A stretch of 64,000 nt of DNA from Dirofilaria immitis. Lineage: Eukaryota > Nematoda > Chromadorea > Rhabditida > Onchocercidae. A program made the position numbers and the translations under genes. Position 1 is the first letter of the stretch. The number at the start of each line of letters is the position of its first letter. Positions 1-14,500 of the stretch are shown here, in pieces. The stretch lies in NCBI GenBank assembly GCA_024305405.1, contig JAKNDB010000110.1, positions 2,604,001-2,668,000 of the forward strand, given 5' to 3'. The notes beneath the pieces are model-generated. The model saw nothing but the letters and a program-made list of their open reading frames with translations. It did not search any database and had not been told where the DNA came from.

Positions 1-205
1 CAGCAGTAACTTTGTTAAGTAATATTTTTCACATCTTTATTTCTTGTTATCATCACTAATCCTTTGTTTTACTACCTCTTCTTGATGGTAAATTAATATT
101 TTGAATTATTAGCCATCCTTTTAATCTTTGCGTGAATTAAGTAAGAATGATTCTTCAGGTTACATTTTTTTGATTGTTCTAAAATATAATTATGATTATT
201 TTCAG
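1..205. other. Intron of the attractin-like gene
   Basis: AT-rich sequence ending in a TTTTCAG splice acceptor directly before the first recognisable attractin exon at 206. No coding signal was seen. Confidence 0.6.
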
Positions 206-3200
206 AATCGGGTCTGCATCTGTCTCAAAAAATTGTGATGACAAACCTTGCTATCAGGGTAAATGTGAGAATGAAAAGTGTCGTTGTTTCGCTGGTTGGG
301 GTGGCGTTCAATGTGATAGATGTCATGGACGAAATTTGTAATCTGTTTTCGCTTGTCACTTGTTTTGTAAAGTCTGTTTATCATTAAAAAATTTAGGAAG
401 AGACAACTGGATTCGTATTATATTTGTTTAAGACTGACGGACGAAAATGAATTGCTGACGGATGGTCCACGCAATTATAGTTCGTCTTCGCGATGCATGT
501 GGATTATAAAGGACGAAAAGAAGGAAGGTGCATTATTGTTAAGAATTGATTCTCTAGTTACCGAATGTAGTTGGGATCATTTGTATATATATGATGGAAC
601 AGGAACTAGAGGCCATCAACTAGCTGCATTCAGGTGTGTTATAAATCAATGTCGCTAAATTATACAGTGTGAGATTGGATTATCTAAGTTAACTGTTTGT
701 TTATAGTCGAAGAAATTTTAAATTCATTTCGTTAAAATTTTTCATGCTTCCGTGAAGGTATATTGGCGATAGAATGCTTTCAGGCTTGAAAAAGTATTAA
801 TTGTGTACATGTAAAATGTTTCAAAAAATAATATAGATTTGTTTTACTATTCAAGACATTATTTTTAGTGGTGTTATCTCTGGTAGAGAGGTGAGCATCA
901 AATCTGGCAAAGCGCTTGTTTATTTCTTCAGTGATCTGGCATTTAACATGTCAGGTTTCAACATCACTTTTGCATATGGCAAATGCCCGAATAATTGCAC
1001 ATCAAACGGAAAATGTATTGAGGGCGTTTGTGGGTGTTATGAAGGATATACAGGAGCGCAGTGTGATACACTGATTTGCACTGATAAAGATAGGAATAAA
1101 ACATCAAGAGCATGTGGTATGGCGGGCATCTGTGGTAATGATAACCGATGCGACTGTAATATGCATTTCCATGGTATCGTTTTCTTTTTTTTTCATAGGG
1201 TTAGCAGAAATTATTTGACTACTGTTAGACTGGATTTTAATTTTTATGCTTAATTCTAATGTTTTGATGTGCACATAAAACTATGTGACGAAGTGAAGGG
1301 AAGAATGAGGGATCATCCTTGAAATTCCCAGATACAACTATTAGGTTGTCAGTATTGTTATCTTATATGCTTGCCAAGTCTCAAAAGTCGAATTTCACTG
1401 TATAAGTGATGAATTTTTGCAATAATAAGTTTAAAATTAAATAGATGTGTGTTAAAGAACGATATAGTTCAATGTTGGTTTTATATCAAGGTTGAGAAAG
1501 GATCCTTTGAGAATAATTGCTTATATGTTTAATTTTTTTCATAAAACCAATGCAGTTTCTTCATAGGGGATCGTTGTCAAGCTTTGACAACACAGTCGGT
1601 TTTGAAACGGTTTTAACAAGTGGAGATTTTGGAGGCCGTGCATCGTACACAGCCGTACTCGTAAACGACACAAAAATATGGGTAATTGGTGGAGCCCATT
1701 TTACTGGTGTTAACAATTCATTTGTTGCCGTATATGATATTACAAATTCATCATGGTCTGAAATTCCCACAAAAATACTCCCAAATCACGTTACGATCAC
1801 ACCATTGTGAGATATAAGGTAAGTAGTACTGGTCATGGCTCATGTTAAGAGTGTTAACATCGTGATGTTTCTTAATTTTGCGAATTTCTATGAATAAATA
1901 ATTTTGTAGCATATTTTTATAATTCGTCATTCTGCATCGTAAATAAAGAGTTTAGAAAAAGCGAATTAAACTGGACGCATTCCCTTGAGTCGTCATTTAT
2001 TCCTTTTTTGTATTCGATTTTATTTTTAGAGCACCATATATATGTTTGGAGGCGTAATTGATGAACGGGTAGTGACTAATGAATTGTGGAGTTTGGATCT
2101 TGGAACTTTGGAATGGACTTTGGAAAATACCAATAATAATGCTTCAGATGCTGTTCCGGGTGCTGTTGCTGGCCATGCCGCGCATTTAATTGGTGATGAA
2201 ATGCTCGTGTTTTATGGTCACAGTCCTTATTTTGGGTATATGTACAGTATACAAAAATATAAGATTAGTGAGTATTTTATATTTGCTTTTATATTTAGAC
2301 CTTGCCTTTCCATCTCTTTTTCCCTTCCCTTCTCGTAAATGTTTTGTTTATAAATTCAACAGTTTGATTTTTAGATATAAATTTTTTCGTTCATTCTAAC
2401 TCCAGTCTGCATTGTGAGAGATATTTGAAGTGGGGATGAATAATTGTGCTAGATCTTTAAGATATTCATTATAGATCTATAATATGTAAATATATTATTT
2501 TATATATTTCATCTCGAACCATATTAATTTTTTTTTCAATCTAAGCTTCGATAAACACGTTGTTGAGTTGTCATGAATTTAGTCAATGGAAATATTTCAG
2601 GTACTAGGCGATGGAGTATTGTTCCTGATTATGGTCCTCATTTGCAAGGAAGATTTGGTCATTCTCTCGTTGCATATGTTCATGAGAAGAAAGAAATTAT
2701 TTTGATCTATGGTGGTTATTTATTGCCTTATGAAGGTTCTTTATCACGAGTTAGCAGTACTTTAATCGAATATGTTTGTGACAATCGAGAATGGTAATTT
2801 CTCTTTGCTTTTTCCAAGTGACGAAAAGTTTTGGCATTATGATAACAGCGGGATGAACGTTTTTGATGATTTTTTATTAGTACCCATCATAATAAAAATA
2901 GAAAATGAAGCCATACAAGTGATGCTTTGTATTCTTGTAAGGATTCATTAAATATTAACAACAAAGAAATGGTGATCATTGATATCCTTATTACTAGTAA
3001 TTATAATTAATTTTTAATTCCTTTCAAATTCTGATATCTTATTATAGTATATGCAGTCCATTAGACATTACCACAGCAAGATTTACTGACTGAAGTTTTT
3101 CGAGCGAAATTAGTGACTCTTTGGATTGGTTGAATAACTTTGGACAGCTAGACCTTTGCCAGTCTGCAATTTAGAAAATTTGAAGTTTATAGCTGGTTAC

Positions 3201-6200
3201 GTTGTATTATTGTCATGGTAGTACGTTGCAAACAATTTTAAATGTTAGAAGTGTTTAATTCATTCATTTTATGGTTGCTTGCCTTCCTCCTGATCAAAAT
3301 TTCTACCAAAAATTTTTTAAGTAAAATTTTACTTAATTTATAGTTCACATCGAACTCTCTCTTCTGGGCATACTCCAGTTTTTCGTCATTCCGCATCACT
3401 GATTAATGACTTAATGATTATTATCGGTGGAAATGTGCACAATGAATCATCAGCACGCATTCAGGAATGCTATTCTGGTGATATTCAAGCATATGATATT
3501 GGTTTGTCCTTTTTGTATCATTTATAGTCCAAAATTGTCCTTTTCGATTTCATGGACATTCATGAAGAACTTGTTTTTTCTTTCCTTGTCAAATATTCTC
3601 ATTGCATGTTTATTTCCGATTAAGGTTATAAAACACAACATTTTTGTCATTGGTGGTTTCAATGTAGTAATGCTATTCTTTTAAGCAATTTTGCTATTTG
3701 TTGAAGGCAGTGAGAATTTTTCAGGTTGTGATACATGGTTTTCGCTGTCAAACAATAATTTATCATTTTGCAACGTTATGGGCACTCATCATTGGTTACA
3801 AAACACAACGTTTTTGTCATTGGTGGTTTCAATGGAGTAATGCTATCAGACGTTGTCAAATTCACACCAGGTCAATTTCTGAGTTCATTATTATGAGTTT
3901 GAACTGTGTAAAAATTCCTTTCAATTTCTTAAGCCATTTCGTCTTATTTCATGGAAATAATGCAGTATGGAATTAACAACGGTATTTACAGCGGAATGTG
4001 GTGGTTTAAAGCGACCAGATGATTGCCGTAACATGAGAGAAGGTGTACGTTGCATTTTCCATGCTGGGAAATGCAAATCTGTACAACGCGATGTATCATA
4101 TGCTCATTCATTTTTATCGTATGTGAAAAACGAAGATCCGAAGGAGGAACAGAAATGCCCAATTAGTTGGAGGAAGTGAGTTTAACATAATTATTATCTC
4201 CTGTGAGATAAAACTCGGTAGTTTATTTCTATTTTGGTAAATGTTAGGTTGTTCTTCCATCGCACGACGAATTCAGCATTACCAAAATTCGGCCATTTGT
4301 TGTTTCCTGCGATTCCAGGCTGATATTCAGTATGCTTATTGAATAACTTTACGACCATTCCGAATAATCTTTTCTGAACGTGGCCGCAGCGGTTTCTTCA
4401 ACTTGAATTTAACCAGTCAATTCTCAGTGTAATGTCTTCTTGACTTTGCTTGGACCTTCTGAAATATCTCTCTTGCCATGCATTGGATCCTACCAAGTAT
4501 GGCATTTGATAAAGTATGCAGATGAACATTATGGGACATCGTTTTTATTTAGTTTATATTGTCACATTGGAAAATAAGTTTTCTGCAAATTTGGGTCATA
4601 TTTTAATGTCAGTTTGATTATAGGTCAGCATCATGGTGCAGTGAAGAAAAGGACTGTGCGGCGTGTACGGCTGCAGAAGGATGTAGCTGGTGTCAATGGA
4701 ATCGTGAATGTGTTTCCGATAATTTATGTAAAGATCGGACCAATCCGGTGGTGAAATCTGATGCTTGTCCAAAGGATGAAGAGCCTCGACCATGCTTCTT
4801 TGCTGCTGAATGTTATGCCTGCAAAAATTAAGGCACTGCAGTTGGTTTCTGATGAAAGATTCCAAATGGAAATGTGTCAATAACTACGGTCCGTAATTTT
4901 TTTTTCTTTTTTGTTTTCGTACTATTTTTGTATTTCAAATACTTGTTTAGTTGTTTGATAATGCTATTACTATTTATTTACAAGATTACGTTTATATCTC
5001 TTTCATATTTATATTTTCATTTATTCATTACAATTATTCTATTTGCTGAATATTTTAATGTTGACGTATCGCAGTTAATGATGTGACAAGTTTTTAGATT
5101 TGCTACTGGAAGGCGAAGTGCCACAGCAGCACCATTATTCCCAGTCAGAACACACATCATCTTTTGCGTTAAATGCGCTGAATCCATCATCAAAGAATGA
5201 GTCATGTCCAGCGCCCTGTTGGTTTCATGACGATTGTCAAATTTGTATTAAGGAGCAATGTATGTGGTGTCCAACGACTGCACGATGTGTTTCCATGGAT
5301 GCTTATATGATCAATTTTCCTTATGGACAATGTCAGTCATGGGTAACGGCTACGAATATAGTCAGTAATCAACATGCGTGCCAACTGGGTAATTTTTTAA
5401 TTGGAATTTTTTTCAGTTGTATGAAAAGTTGGAATTTATAGATATCAGTAAGGGGACTTTACAAGTAGTTTTTTAGGACATCTAGTATTTGAAATTCTTC
5501 TAAATCAGCAGAAAAAAATTCAGAAGTGAAAGAACAATTGAGAATAAGCAACTATTTGATATGATTTACATTACGGTGACATGTAACATTGTAGATCCCA
5601 TGGACTGTTCAAAACAGAAAACATGTGCAGAATGCCAACGTGTAGGACCGAATTGTGGTTGGTGTGATGATGGTTCTGGGACTGGTTTGGGAAGGTGTCT
5701 ACCAGGTAGTCTTGAAGCACCTGATAACGAACTTCTCTGCCCGAAAGATGGGAAATCAAAATGGTATTTCACAAATTGCTCAGGTATGCTAAAATATCAA
5801 GTTGTTTTGCTCAAAAATGGAGTATAAATCAGAATTTAGTGATTTTTATACCCATTGATTTCATAACCGAAGTGTTCTTTTCTTAACAAACATAAGAAGA
5901 GTTGTTTGGAACAAAGCCATGCAAATATTTGTTTAAATTAATTTTTGCATTCAAGTGGTCAATTACTGGTTGTCCTCAGTTGAAATTTGCAAACGTAGTG
6001 TCCTTTTACATAATAATTTGTTTGATAAATCTTATGATTCTATAGCTTGTCAGTGTAATGGGCATAGTAACTGTACATTGAGAAGGCGTTCACTTGAGTG
6101 GAATATCGAAGAACAGAGTTGTACACAATGTGATCATAACACAACTGGTGAACACTGTCAGTTTTGTGCTGATGGATTTTATGGAGATCCTCGGAATGGT

Positions 6201-8547
6201 GGGAGATGCGAAGGTTTAATTTTTATCACATTGGAAATTCTCAGTGTTTAGGTTTTCTTTCTGAGTTTAAAATTTTTTTGAGTTACGTAACTATGCTTTA
6301 TTATGAATGATTCAAGCATTACCAGGCGAAATAAGACAGTTAATTTTAGCAAATGAGAAGTCATAAAAATTATAATACTAATACCAATAAATAGTTTTTC
6401 CAAATGGAATTATTTATTCTCGGAAAATCTCTATTGATATGAAATTCAGGAACTCTTTTTTTTGAAGGAAATCTCACCTGTTTTAGAATGTTTTTGCAAT
6501 GGACAGGCGAAAATGTGCAACAGAGAGACCGGCGATTGCTACTGTACCACAAAAGGTGTTACTGGAAAGAACTGTAGTAAATGTGAACCAAAATATTATG
6601 GAGATCCTGAAAACAATCAGTTGTGCTACTGTGAGTTATTCTTTGGCAATTACAACAATATCATGAACGAGGAAATGGACAGATTTATTTTGGACGTACC
6701 AGTGGCTAATGCAGCGTTTAAAATTCTTATCTGAAGCTATAAGGACGTATAGACTCTCTTTTAGTGCAAGTTTTACTTTTTTTTTTTTTTTTTTGCATGC
6801 AGTCACGCTCAAAAATTGGACGAAGTTATTTTGGGAAAAGCTGATGATCCTGCTTTTCTCTTGCTATTTAATGGATGAAAATTTGGAGAAACGAACATAG
6901 TAACTTCATTTCTTTTCTTAAATTGTTCGAAATCCAATCTATTTTTTTGTTCTACTAACCTGAAATTTTTTAGATGAATTGACGGTGGATTTCATTTTCA
7001 CATTTAAGCTTGATCAAGACGATCCGAAAGACAAATATGTGAATCAGATCAATTTCTTCAGCACACCACATAAAGTATTGCATAGTACTATTCAAAATAT
7101 TCAGTTCGACCATTGAACATGAAATTGGAAAAGTTGATCTTTATTTTAAAACTACATTTCTTGTATGTTTGATATCTTATACTCAAAAATACTTTTAGAG
7201 AGATACTGATGTTCAGTTTACGGTAGTTTGTGAATCCCCAAAATTAGAGAAAGCATTAGTTTCGATGAGTATCAACTCATCATTTTTCGAAGGACATCCT
7301 AGTTCAAATAAATTGTTAATGACGAGGACTGTTTGTGATGAAAGTGGTATCCGGCGTGCATACAGTGCCAATGCTGAACCTGGATTTATTTTTGGAACTG
7401 ATGCTAATACAACGTTTTTGGTTCGTCGAAATTGAAGATAGATTTTCGATACATTTATCTACTCAATACTTAATCATTACATTATATATCATCAATTTCG
7501 TTCATATATTTACTCTTTCATCCCATTAATCATTCATTTACCGTTAAATTATTTTATATCCTGAATATTATATATGTTTTAGGTGAAAGTTTATAACTTT
7601 TCTACCCCGATAAAAATACAAATTTCATTTTCACAGTCGCCTCCGATAAATTGGGTGTTATTTTTGTGATATTCGCTGCGTAAGTTTTTTTATTTGTGAC
7701 ACTTCACTTTTTTCATGATCTTTCTTGTACGTACTTCTGTCTACAATTAGCTCCAAAGAAATTATCTTAATGGCATCATATTCATAATCGTTGCCACTGC
7801 TGTAGTCCGAGTTTTCTCTATGATTTACTTTTTTATCATATTCTTTATTATATATGATCAGTAGTTATTTCCGGAGGCAGTAAAATATTCAGATTGGTTA
7901 ATGTTTGCAGCTGTTTTGTTGTGCTCCTTGTTGTTGCGGGTTTGTTATGGATGATTAAATTACGAATTGAAGTATTCAGACGAAACCAAAGACGCTATGA
8001 TGAAATTGAACAAATGGCTTCGCGGCCTTTCGCATCTGTGAGACTTGAACTGACTTCTCCACGAGCCAATTTGGTAAGTAATTGGAGAAATATATGCTAT
8101 CTTTGGTTTCCAGTATCGGAATGTTAGCAAAAATAGAAATTTGCATCTCGTCGTGGTGTGCTACATAGACTGCCTAATCTGACAAAAAACCGTAAAACTT
8201 TTTGGTTGAAAAAAATGTTGCAAGGATTCATATCATATTTGTCCACTTTTTTTGTAAAGTACTATGGGATGATATGTTTTTAAAATTCAGTTTATTTGCA
8301 GATGGCTACTCCTATATCAGTTGAACCGTGCAGTAATTATCGTTCTGGTGTATTCACTTTAGCAGTTCGATTACCAACAGGAGGTCGACAATTTACGCCT
8401 CATGGTACTTCAGGTTTAGCAGTTGCATCTGCACTGTGTTTGCTGACGCAGGCACAGTTAGGCGTTCTACAAGCAGCAGAAACAAGTGATGCTAATCATA
8501 ATCGTAAAACAACTTTGATGCGCTACATTCCATTTATTCGTTCTTAA
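206..8547 (+). CDS. tag-53: Attractin-like multidomain transmembrane protein (5' partial)
   Basis: Type I membrane protein of the attractin family (C. elegans tag-53, from memory). Family roles include cell guidance and, in mammals, mahogunin-linked trafficking. Exons: 206-337, 397-633, 869-1173, 1567-1818, 2030-2267, 2601-2793, 3344-3501, 3725-3870, 3992-4175, 4624-4888, 5098-5388, 5595-5783, 6046-6213, 6487-6630, 6974-7074, 7199-7420, 7583-7679, 7911-8073, 8302-8547, about 1,240 codons. Domain order: EGF, CUB (TECSWDHLYIYDG), EGF, kelch repeats (IYMFGG, FVIGGFN), PSI repeats, two laminin-EGF modules, a transmembrane segment (7650-7960), and a tail with the attractin hallmark QMASRPFASV. Conserved GLAVASAL follows near the C-terminus. 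I see no C-type lectin domain between the PSI repeats. Five one-base frameshifts are needed to keep the frame, near 1580, 1800, 3766, 4825 and 7643. Earlier exons lie outside the window. Confidence 0.9.
3624..3676 (+). pseudogene. Degenerate duplicate of part of a kelch exon, inside an attractin intron
   Basis: This 53-base stretch matches 3794-3846, part of the attractin kelch exon, with only about three differences. It encodes KHNIFVIGGFN where the exon encodes KHNVFVIGGFN. Weaker similarity extends upstream of both copies. The copy lies in the intron between exons 3344-3501 and 3725-3870, has no good splice donor and runs into a stop soon after. It is either a remnant of a tandem exon duplication or an unused alternative exon. 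Confidence 0.7.
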
Positions 8548-11500
8548 TAGGCATCAAATTCCTGTATTCATCTATCCAAAAATAATTATTTTTTCATATT
8601 TAAAGCGAATGTGATATTGCATTTTATGAAATGCCTTTATTGCTATATATATGATCCTTTGAGAATACTGTTTATATTTTAGGCCTCTCCATATCGCAAG
8701 AAAAAGAAATGATACAAAAATATTTAAATAGTTTAATGGGTTGAAAGTCATAGGACTATGAGCAAATCTATGCTCCGTTTGTTCTTGACTTAATTTGGAA
8801 GGTTCTACTAAAGAAAGCGTATGACGTTTTCGAGTTTTCTTTACTTGCTCACAATTTATCTATCTAGTGATTGATTTTAATTATATTATTATTGTTATTA
8901 TTGTTTCTATTTTGTACGAAGTATTCATTCTGAATAATACTTTGCGCAAGGTATTCGATTTTGTGTTTGCAAGCTTAGTGAAAGTCTGAGAAGGAAAAAA
9001 GTTGCTGACTCACAAACGAAAAAGCTGCAACGCAATGTCACGCTGTTTCATTAACAGATTAGTATATTGTAATTATAGATACGATCGTTCAGGATTGGTT
9101 AATGGGGTTTGAGATTTAGTCACAGCGTTTTGGAAGTAGACAGATTTATTATGGTGACCATTTTTAAGCTTTTGTTGACGTTACATTTAGACAAAAGTGT
9201 AGAACAAATAAGTATGGGTCGGATTTTTATCGGATATGTTCAAATTACATTGTCAGCTTGATGATACCTAAATAAGGTACTGCTAATAAAATCTCAGAAT
9301 GTTATCGTTAATTTCAATTCTTTACCTACATCATCACACTGACTTAATGCTTATTGGATGATAGCAATAGCAGTAATTATTTTTGTGACAATCAAAGTAA
9401 GCCGAACTGGTGATCAAACGATTGATTGATAGAGTGCAGTGCTGTTAACAACTGTTCTCTTAATTGCTAGTGCAAATGGCTTTCTCTGTTTTCTTAACAA
9501 GTGAATCTCATTGGCTTTCTATCCACCGGTACAGAAATCGAAGAAATACCATCATATGCATTGCAATTTGTTGAAGTTATAAGATATTCTGTTCTTGCAA
9601 GAAAAAAGGTTAAGCGAAAAGGAGGGGACAAGGAATTCATAATGGTATAAAATAATGAAATATTCAAATATGATTTTAGCTATTAAACAAATTAAAGCTA
9701 AATTGTATATTCAAAATTTAAATTTACCACCAAAAATGCGAGACATTTTCTTTTTTTATTTTAGCTTATAGTTTCGTTTAATAAAAGAAAAATGAAAATA
9801 TTCATTAATCTACGCAATTTCTCTCTTTTCTTTTGTTTCTTTTTTTTTTTTGTTTCTCTTGATTAATTGGATTACTCGAACATTCATTAATATGAAATGA
9901 AGAAAATTTCATTTTCTACAGAATGTAAATTTTTTAATATCATTTTAGATGAAATTTTTGTTCGATATGAAAAAGAATATTTCATCGAAATATACTATCA
10001 ATATTGCTTGAATTTTACATCCTAGCATTATCAGTTAATTACAACATTATGTCATTATGATATGATATGATATGGTGTTTATTCGAAGAAAAAAAAATTT
10101 AGCGCTGCCACAAAATTTTTATAAACGATTTTCTTGCTGTATAATGTTGGTTTTTATTGAGGAAGGAATAAAAAAAAAAAAAAAAGGAAGTCATCATTAT
10201 GATATAAAGAATATTTTATCAGATCGAAATATGATACATCGAAATGATGAATTATTTAATGATGATAATGTTTGAATTTCAGTACAATCAAATGTTTACA
10301 ATTTGAACATTATTATGTATCAAACGGAAATTATTTCAGCAAACATTTTCCTTACCAGGTGATGATGATATGAAAGATTAAGATATAAGACTAATTAATA
10401 TGAGAAAGTATTATATTCTGTCAATGAACTGACCTTTTGCTTGTAAGCGTTCTAATGACTTTTTCAAATAATCACTTAACCAATATCATAACAATCTGTT
10501 TGATGAAAATAGGACTATTTATTTATATGTATATTTTTTTATCAAAGATTATTTGTTATCATTACCTTAATTTTATAAAGTATTTAAGAGTTAATGAAAT
10601 ATTCATATACTAGAGTGTATACCGTAATTATTATCATTCATTTTATTGTTTTGCCTCTTTCCATCTAGGTGTAAGAAGAATAAGAGAACAAAATCATCCT
10701 TATATCTGATTATTTATATATTGTGAATGTGAATTGAATTGAAGTTATCAGTTGATAATGCTTATTTGAGCAAGATATGCTATAATAAATGAAGCAAAAA
10801 ATGTTTGCTAAATAATTGCGCATGATAAACAAACAATTTCCGAAATATTCGTTTGTTTTTATGAAAATCAACGAATGAATAAAAAGCAATTGTTCATCTG
10901 TGTTTATTTTATTCGTGATGTTGTTAAATGTTTTTGATATAATAAAATAAGTGGTGTTGAAATCATCTAAAGCAAAATTCTGAGATAAAATTTCATCAAT
11001 ATTTGACAGATATCAGACAATTGAATAGATTGTGATTAGAGATGCGGTGATTAGTTGAGTGTATTGCTGAAATGAAATGAGTGTACCTCTTCCCTTCCCG
11101 CCTTTGGAATGTAAGAAAAGATAAAGCAGTTGTTGCCTCCACTAAACAAACTTTAAACTATGTAGCTGATTAATTAGCCATGTTAATTGGTTGTTTGAAA
11201 ATGCGCTTTGTGTCATTTGTTGACCTCAGGGTTATGCCATCCCGCACCAGATAATTCCTATCAGTAATCATTGGTTATCAATACATATATATAATGATAT
11301 CTTTCCTATCTGATTCTTCACTTTATCGTATCAGTAATGAATAAACGATAAGAGCATTTGTTATTAATCGTACAATTTCATTACTAATAAGTAAGCAATA
11401 ACTATTAGCAGTTGTAAATAAACATCTTTTATCAATTTATTTTCAAATAGTTCTACCTATTTCTTCTACTTCCTTCTTCGTTCCTTATTATTGTTGTCAT

Positions 11501-14500
11501 TTCATTCTACTCGAAATCTTTGATTTTTGTTTTCTTAATCTATCCAAAAAGTCTTTATTTTTTCTTGAAATGATCTTTTAATGACTGAGTTTCTGAAAGA
11601 GCTTGTTATGTTGATTCCAAACAGATTTCTTTTAACAGTGCAGTAAATTTATCTTGGCAGGTAATAGAGCTATTTCCAACAGCGTTTTGTTAGATATGAT
11701 TGATACGAATGTTATAACATTGAAATTTCGACAGTAGTCAGTTTTTTAAAGTCAGAATGAAAAACCAGTGATGAAATACAACGGTTGTGATTGCTTTCAA
11801 ATAGTTTGAAAAGATTTCATTGTTGATTGATGAAAATGTTAAATTGTTAAAAGTGTGGTTATCAAAAAGTGATGACTTGGAAAAATGATACGATAAGCTT
11901 GCAATCAATGAATCCCATCTTATTAACGCATTTGTAAAGAAATATCTTCATAGTCGTCAATCAAATGAGAGGAAAAACGGTTAAAGTGATGTATTGAAAT
12001 GAATTTAAGTTATTTAATAAAGGAAGATGGCTAAAAACAATGAATAATTTCCATTCAAATTAAGAAGAAAAATTAAGAAAAAACTGATCCCACGGTGAAG
12101 AACCGAGTGAGGCAAAATATGGATGGATAAGCGGATTCCAATTAGATCATCCCGTAAATTCATTATTCGTTTTTGAGATTCACAAGAGTGATCAATTGAT
12201 TCTAATGATGATGGATGAACAGAGTCAATAATTATTATCCCAAGTAGACCGCTTGTCAAATGATCCATCAATTACTTAATTCATTTCTTTAAAAATTTGA
12301 GACCGCTGAGTTGTCGGTACCAATACAGTTAATGTGTATTCAAACTATCATATGTTCTCGAAAATAGAGGATAATCCCATTTTCTTGGGTTATTATTTTC
12401 TCATAGCAGGTAATGCTAAATTTCTCCAATTTCTTTAATTTCAAAAATCATTTTTGAAAATTTACATAAAATATCGTTATAACATTGTATTTTAGTGATA
12501 TAAATAATACAAAATTCTTTAATTATATGCAACATTTGGGCTTTTCATTAAGGCCTAAGTTTTGAGTGTAAAAATGTATTTGTATTATTGTTGTTATCAT
12601 CATACATTTCTATTCTTATTATAATTTCCATCAATGCTGAAATCAGAAATATTATAATTCATTAAACTTTAACTTTTATGAATCTATGATAAGTTATAAG
12701 TTATTCTTTCTCCTTTTCATATTTCTTTTTTAAGAAAGCAAATGTTTTCTTGTAATAATCATTATTAGAGGCTATTATTGCAATATAGTTGTTTTAAAAG
12801 AATTGAATGATAAAAGGTAATTTTACTATTCAAAAGATATGTGTATTAGATAATGTCGAAATATTTGGATATTAAAGTAAATATTATATAATTTCATATA
12901 ACCATCCAAAATATTAGGTGTTGCTGTTTAATTTGATATGTGATAAAAAGAGTCAAATTTGAAATGTTACATAAAATGCTTATATAAAATCTATTATTCA
13001 TTTTGTGATCCGAATGAAGAAACTGTTTTTTTTTTTTTTTTGCAATTCAGAATATCAAAGTGAAAATATTCATAATAATGAGCTAATATTCTACGCTATA
13101 GAATATTGAATGATAGATTATTAAGTTTGGCCTAAATGAATAGGAAGATTTGTTCCGGTTTGCTTAATCAACTATATTCTGATAACTGTTAACTTTATAT
13201 CACTTCAAAGGTCAAAATATTTATAGATTAAAGGATGAATGTTTGAAAGTTCAGAAATATATCTAAGCTAAAGCCAGAATGATGAAGGATAAAAGACTAG
13301 CTAGAAAGGAGCTAAAACAGCCGTACCAAAAATTTTATAGACTGTTAATTGCTGATGCACGGCCAAGAGACCCAATCGAAGGAAGTGCAATCATAAATGT
13401 TTATTATGCGTTTTCGAGTATCGAATAATGCAAGCAAACAGGTTCCTTTGCCTGGACATTCTCGATGCAGCTGTTTCAATGAAATCAATTTATTACTGGA
13501 CATTATCATTTAATATCTTCCCGCTCTAAAACTTTCCCTTTTTCCCTTTATCATTTACCCCGTCTTTCCTTACCCCGTTCCCCGCCTTCCTTTCTTATCT
13601 TTTCTTACTTTTTAACCTTTCCGATCCTTCCATCATTCTCTCGCAGTTCCCGAATTATTATTAAATCATCATGCCTTTCAAATCATGAAATATCACTAAA
13701 ACGCTCTTAAATACATCAACTAAGATATAAGCTTGACAATTTTCGGTATTAATTTTTAACTTTGAAATATTTTGACAAATCTAATTGGAAAGAGAGCAAT
13801 GACTTTAAATTAAACATTTTAACTGTGATATAAATATTACGCTAATGATGTTGACGAAATTGTAAATGTGAAGTTAAATGAAGGCATCTGATCTAGTCAT
13901 TACATATTTATATATATTTGAATATGCCCTGAAGTAGATAGTTATCCTAGAAATTTCTCTGAAAGCCATCTGCTTGATACATTGAAAATCAATGGGAAAT
14001 TTCGAAAGTTTTGTGGGTTTTGAGATAAGGAAAGTAATGGAAAGTGAAAGGGAAAGGAAGGGAGGAAAAAGGAAGGAGAAGGGCGTGAAGAATTGTGAGC
14101 CGGATCATCGAAATCGACATCAATTTCCGGATGAAAGAAGGAAAGAGGAAGAGCAAATCTATCTATCAGCATCCTTCATACCGATTGGCCAGTAATTTAT
14201 TCGGAAGGAGGCATAGTACTATTGTTTATTTGGGCCCATATTGCATCATGCTTCTGCTCATTTTGCTTCCTCATGGGGCCAATTCTCTTTCCTGGGAATG
14301 AAATCCACCGTTCTTTTCAGAAAAAAATATGCAAATTGATAAAGATTGCGGTAATGGGAAAAGCTGGAAATTAACTATTAAATAATGAATCTACTTTTAG
14401 CTTTATCCAATCATTATGATAATTACTTGATTAGCACATCTTCTATTCCTAATTTATTTCGTTCCATTTTTTCATTATTTTTCTATCAACTTATCCATCC

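Noticed and set aside
1561..1770. Minus-strand open frame over the attractin kelch exon
   Set aside because: It is a shadow of the real plus-strand exon, which carries kelch motifs.
4889..5097. T-rich stretch considered as a second mitochondrial insertion
   Set aside because: It contains many C residues, lacks the T/G bias and gives no mitochondrial-code protein match; it is an ordinary intron.
13942..14301. Three overlapping open frames on both strands
   Set aside because: They lie over a purine-rich stretch, show no splice context and have no family resemblance.
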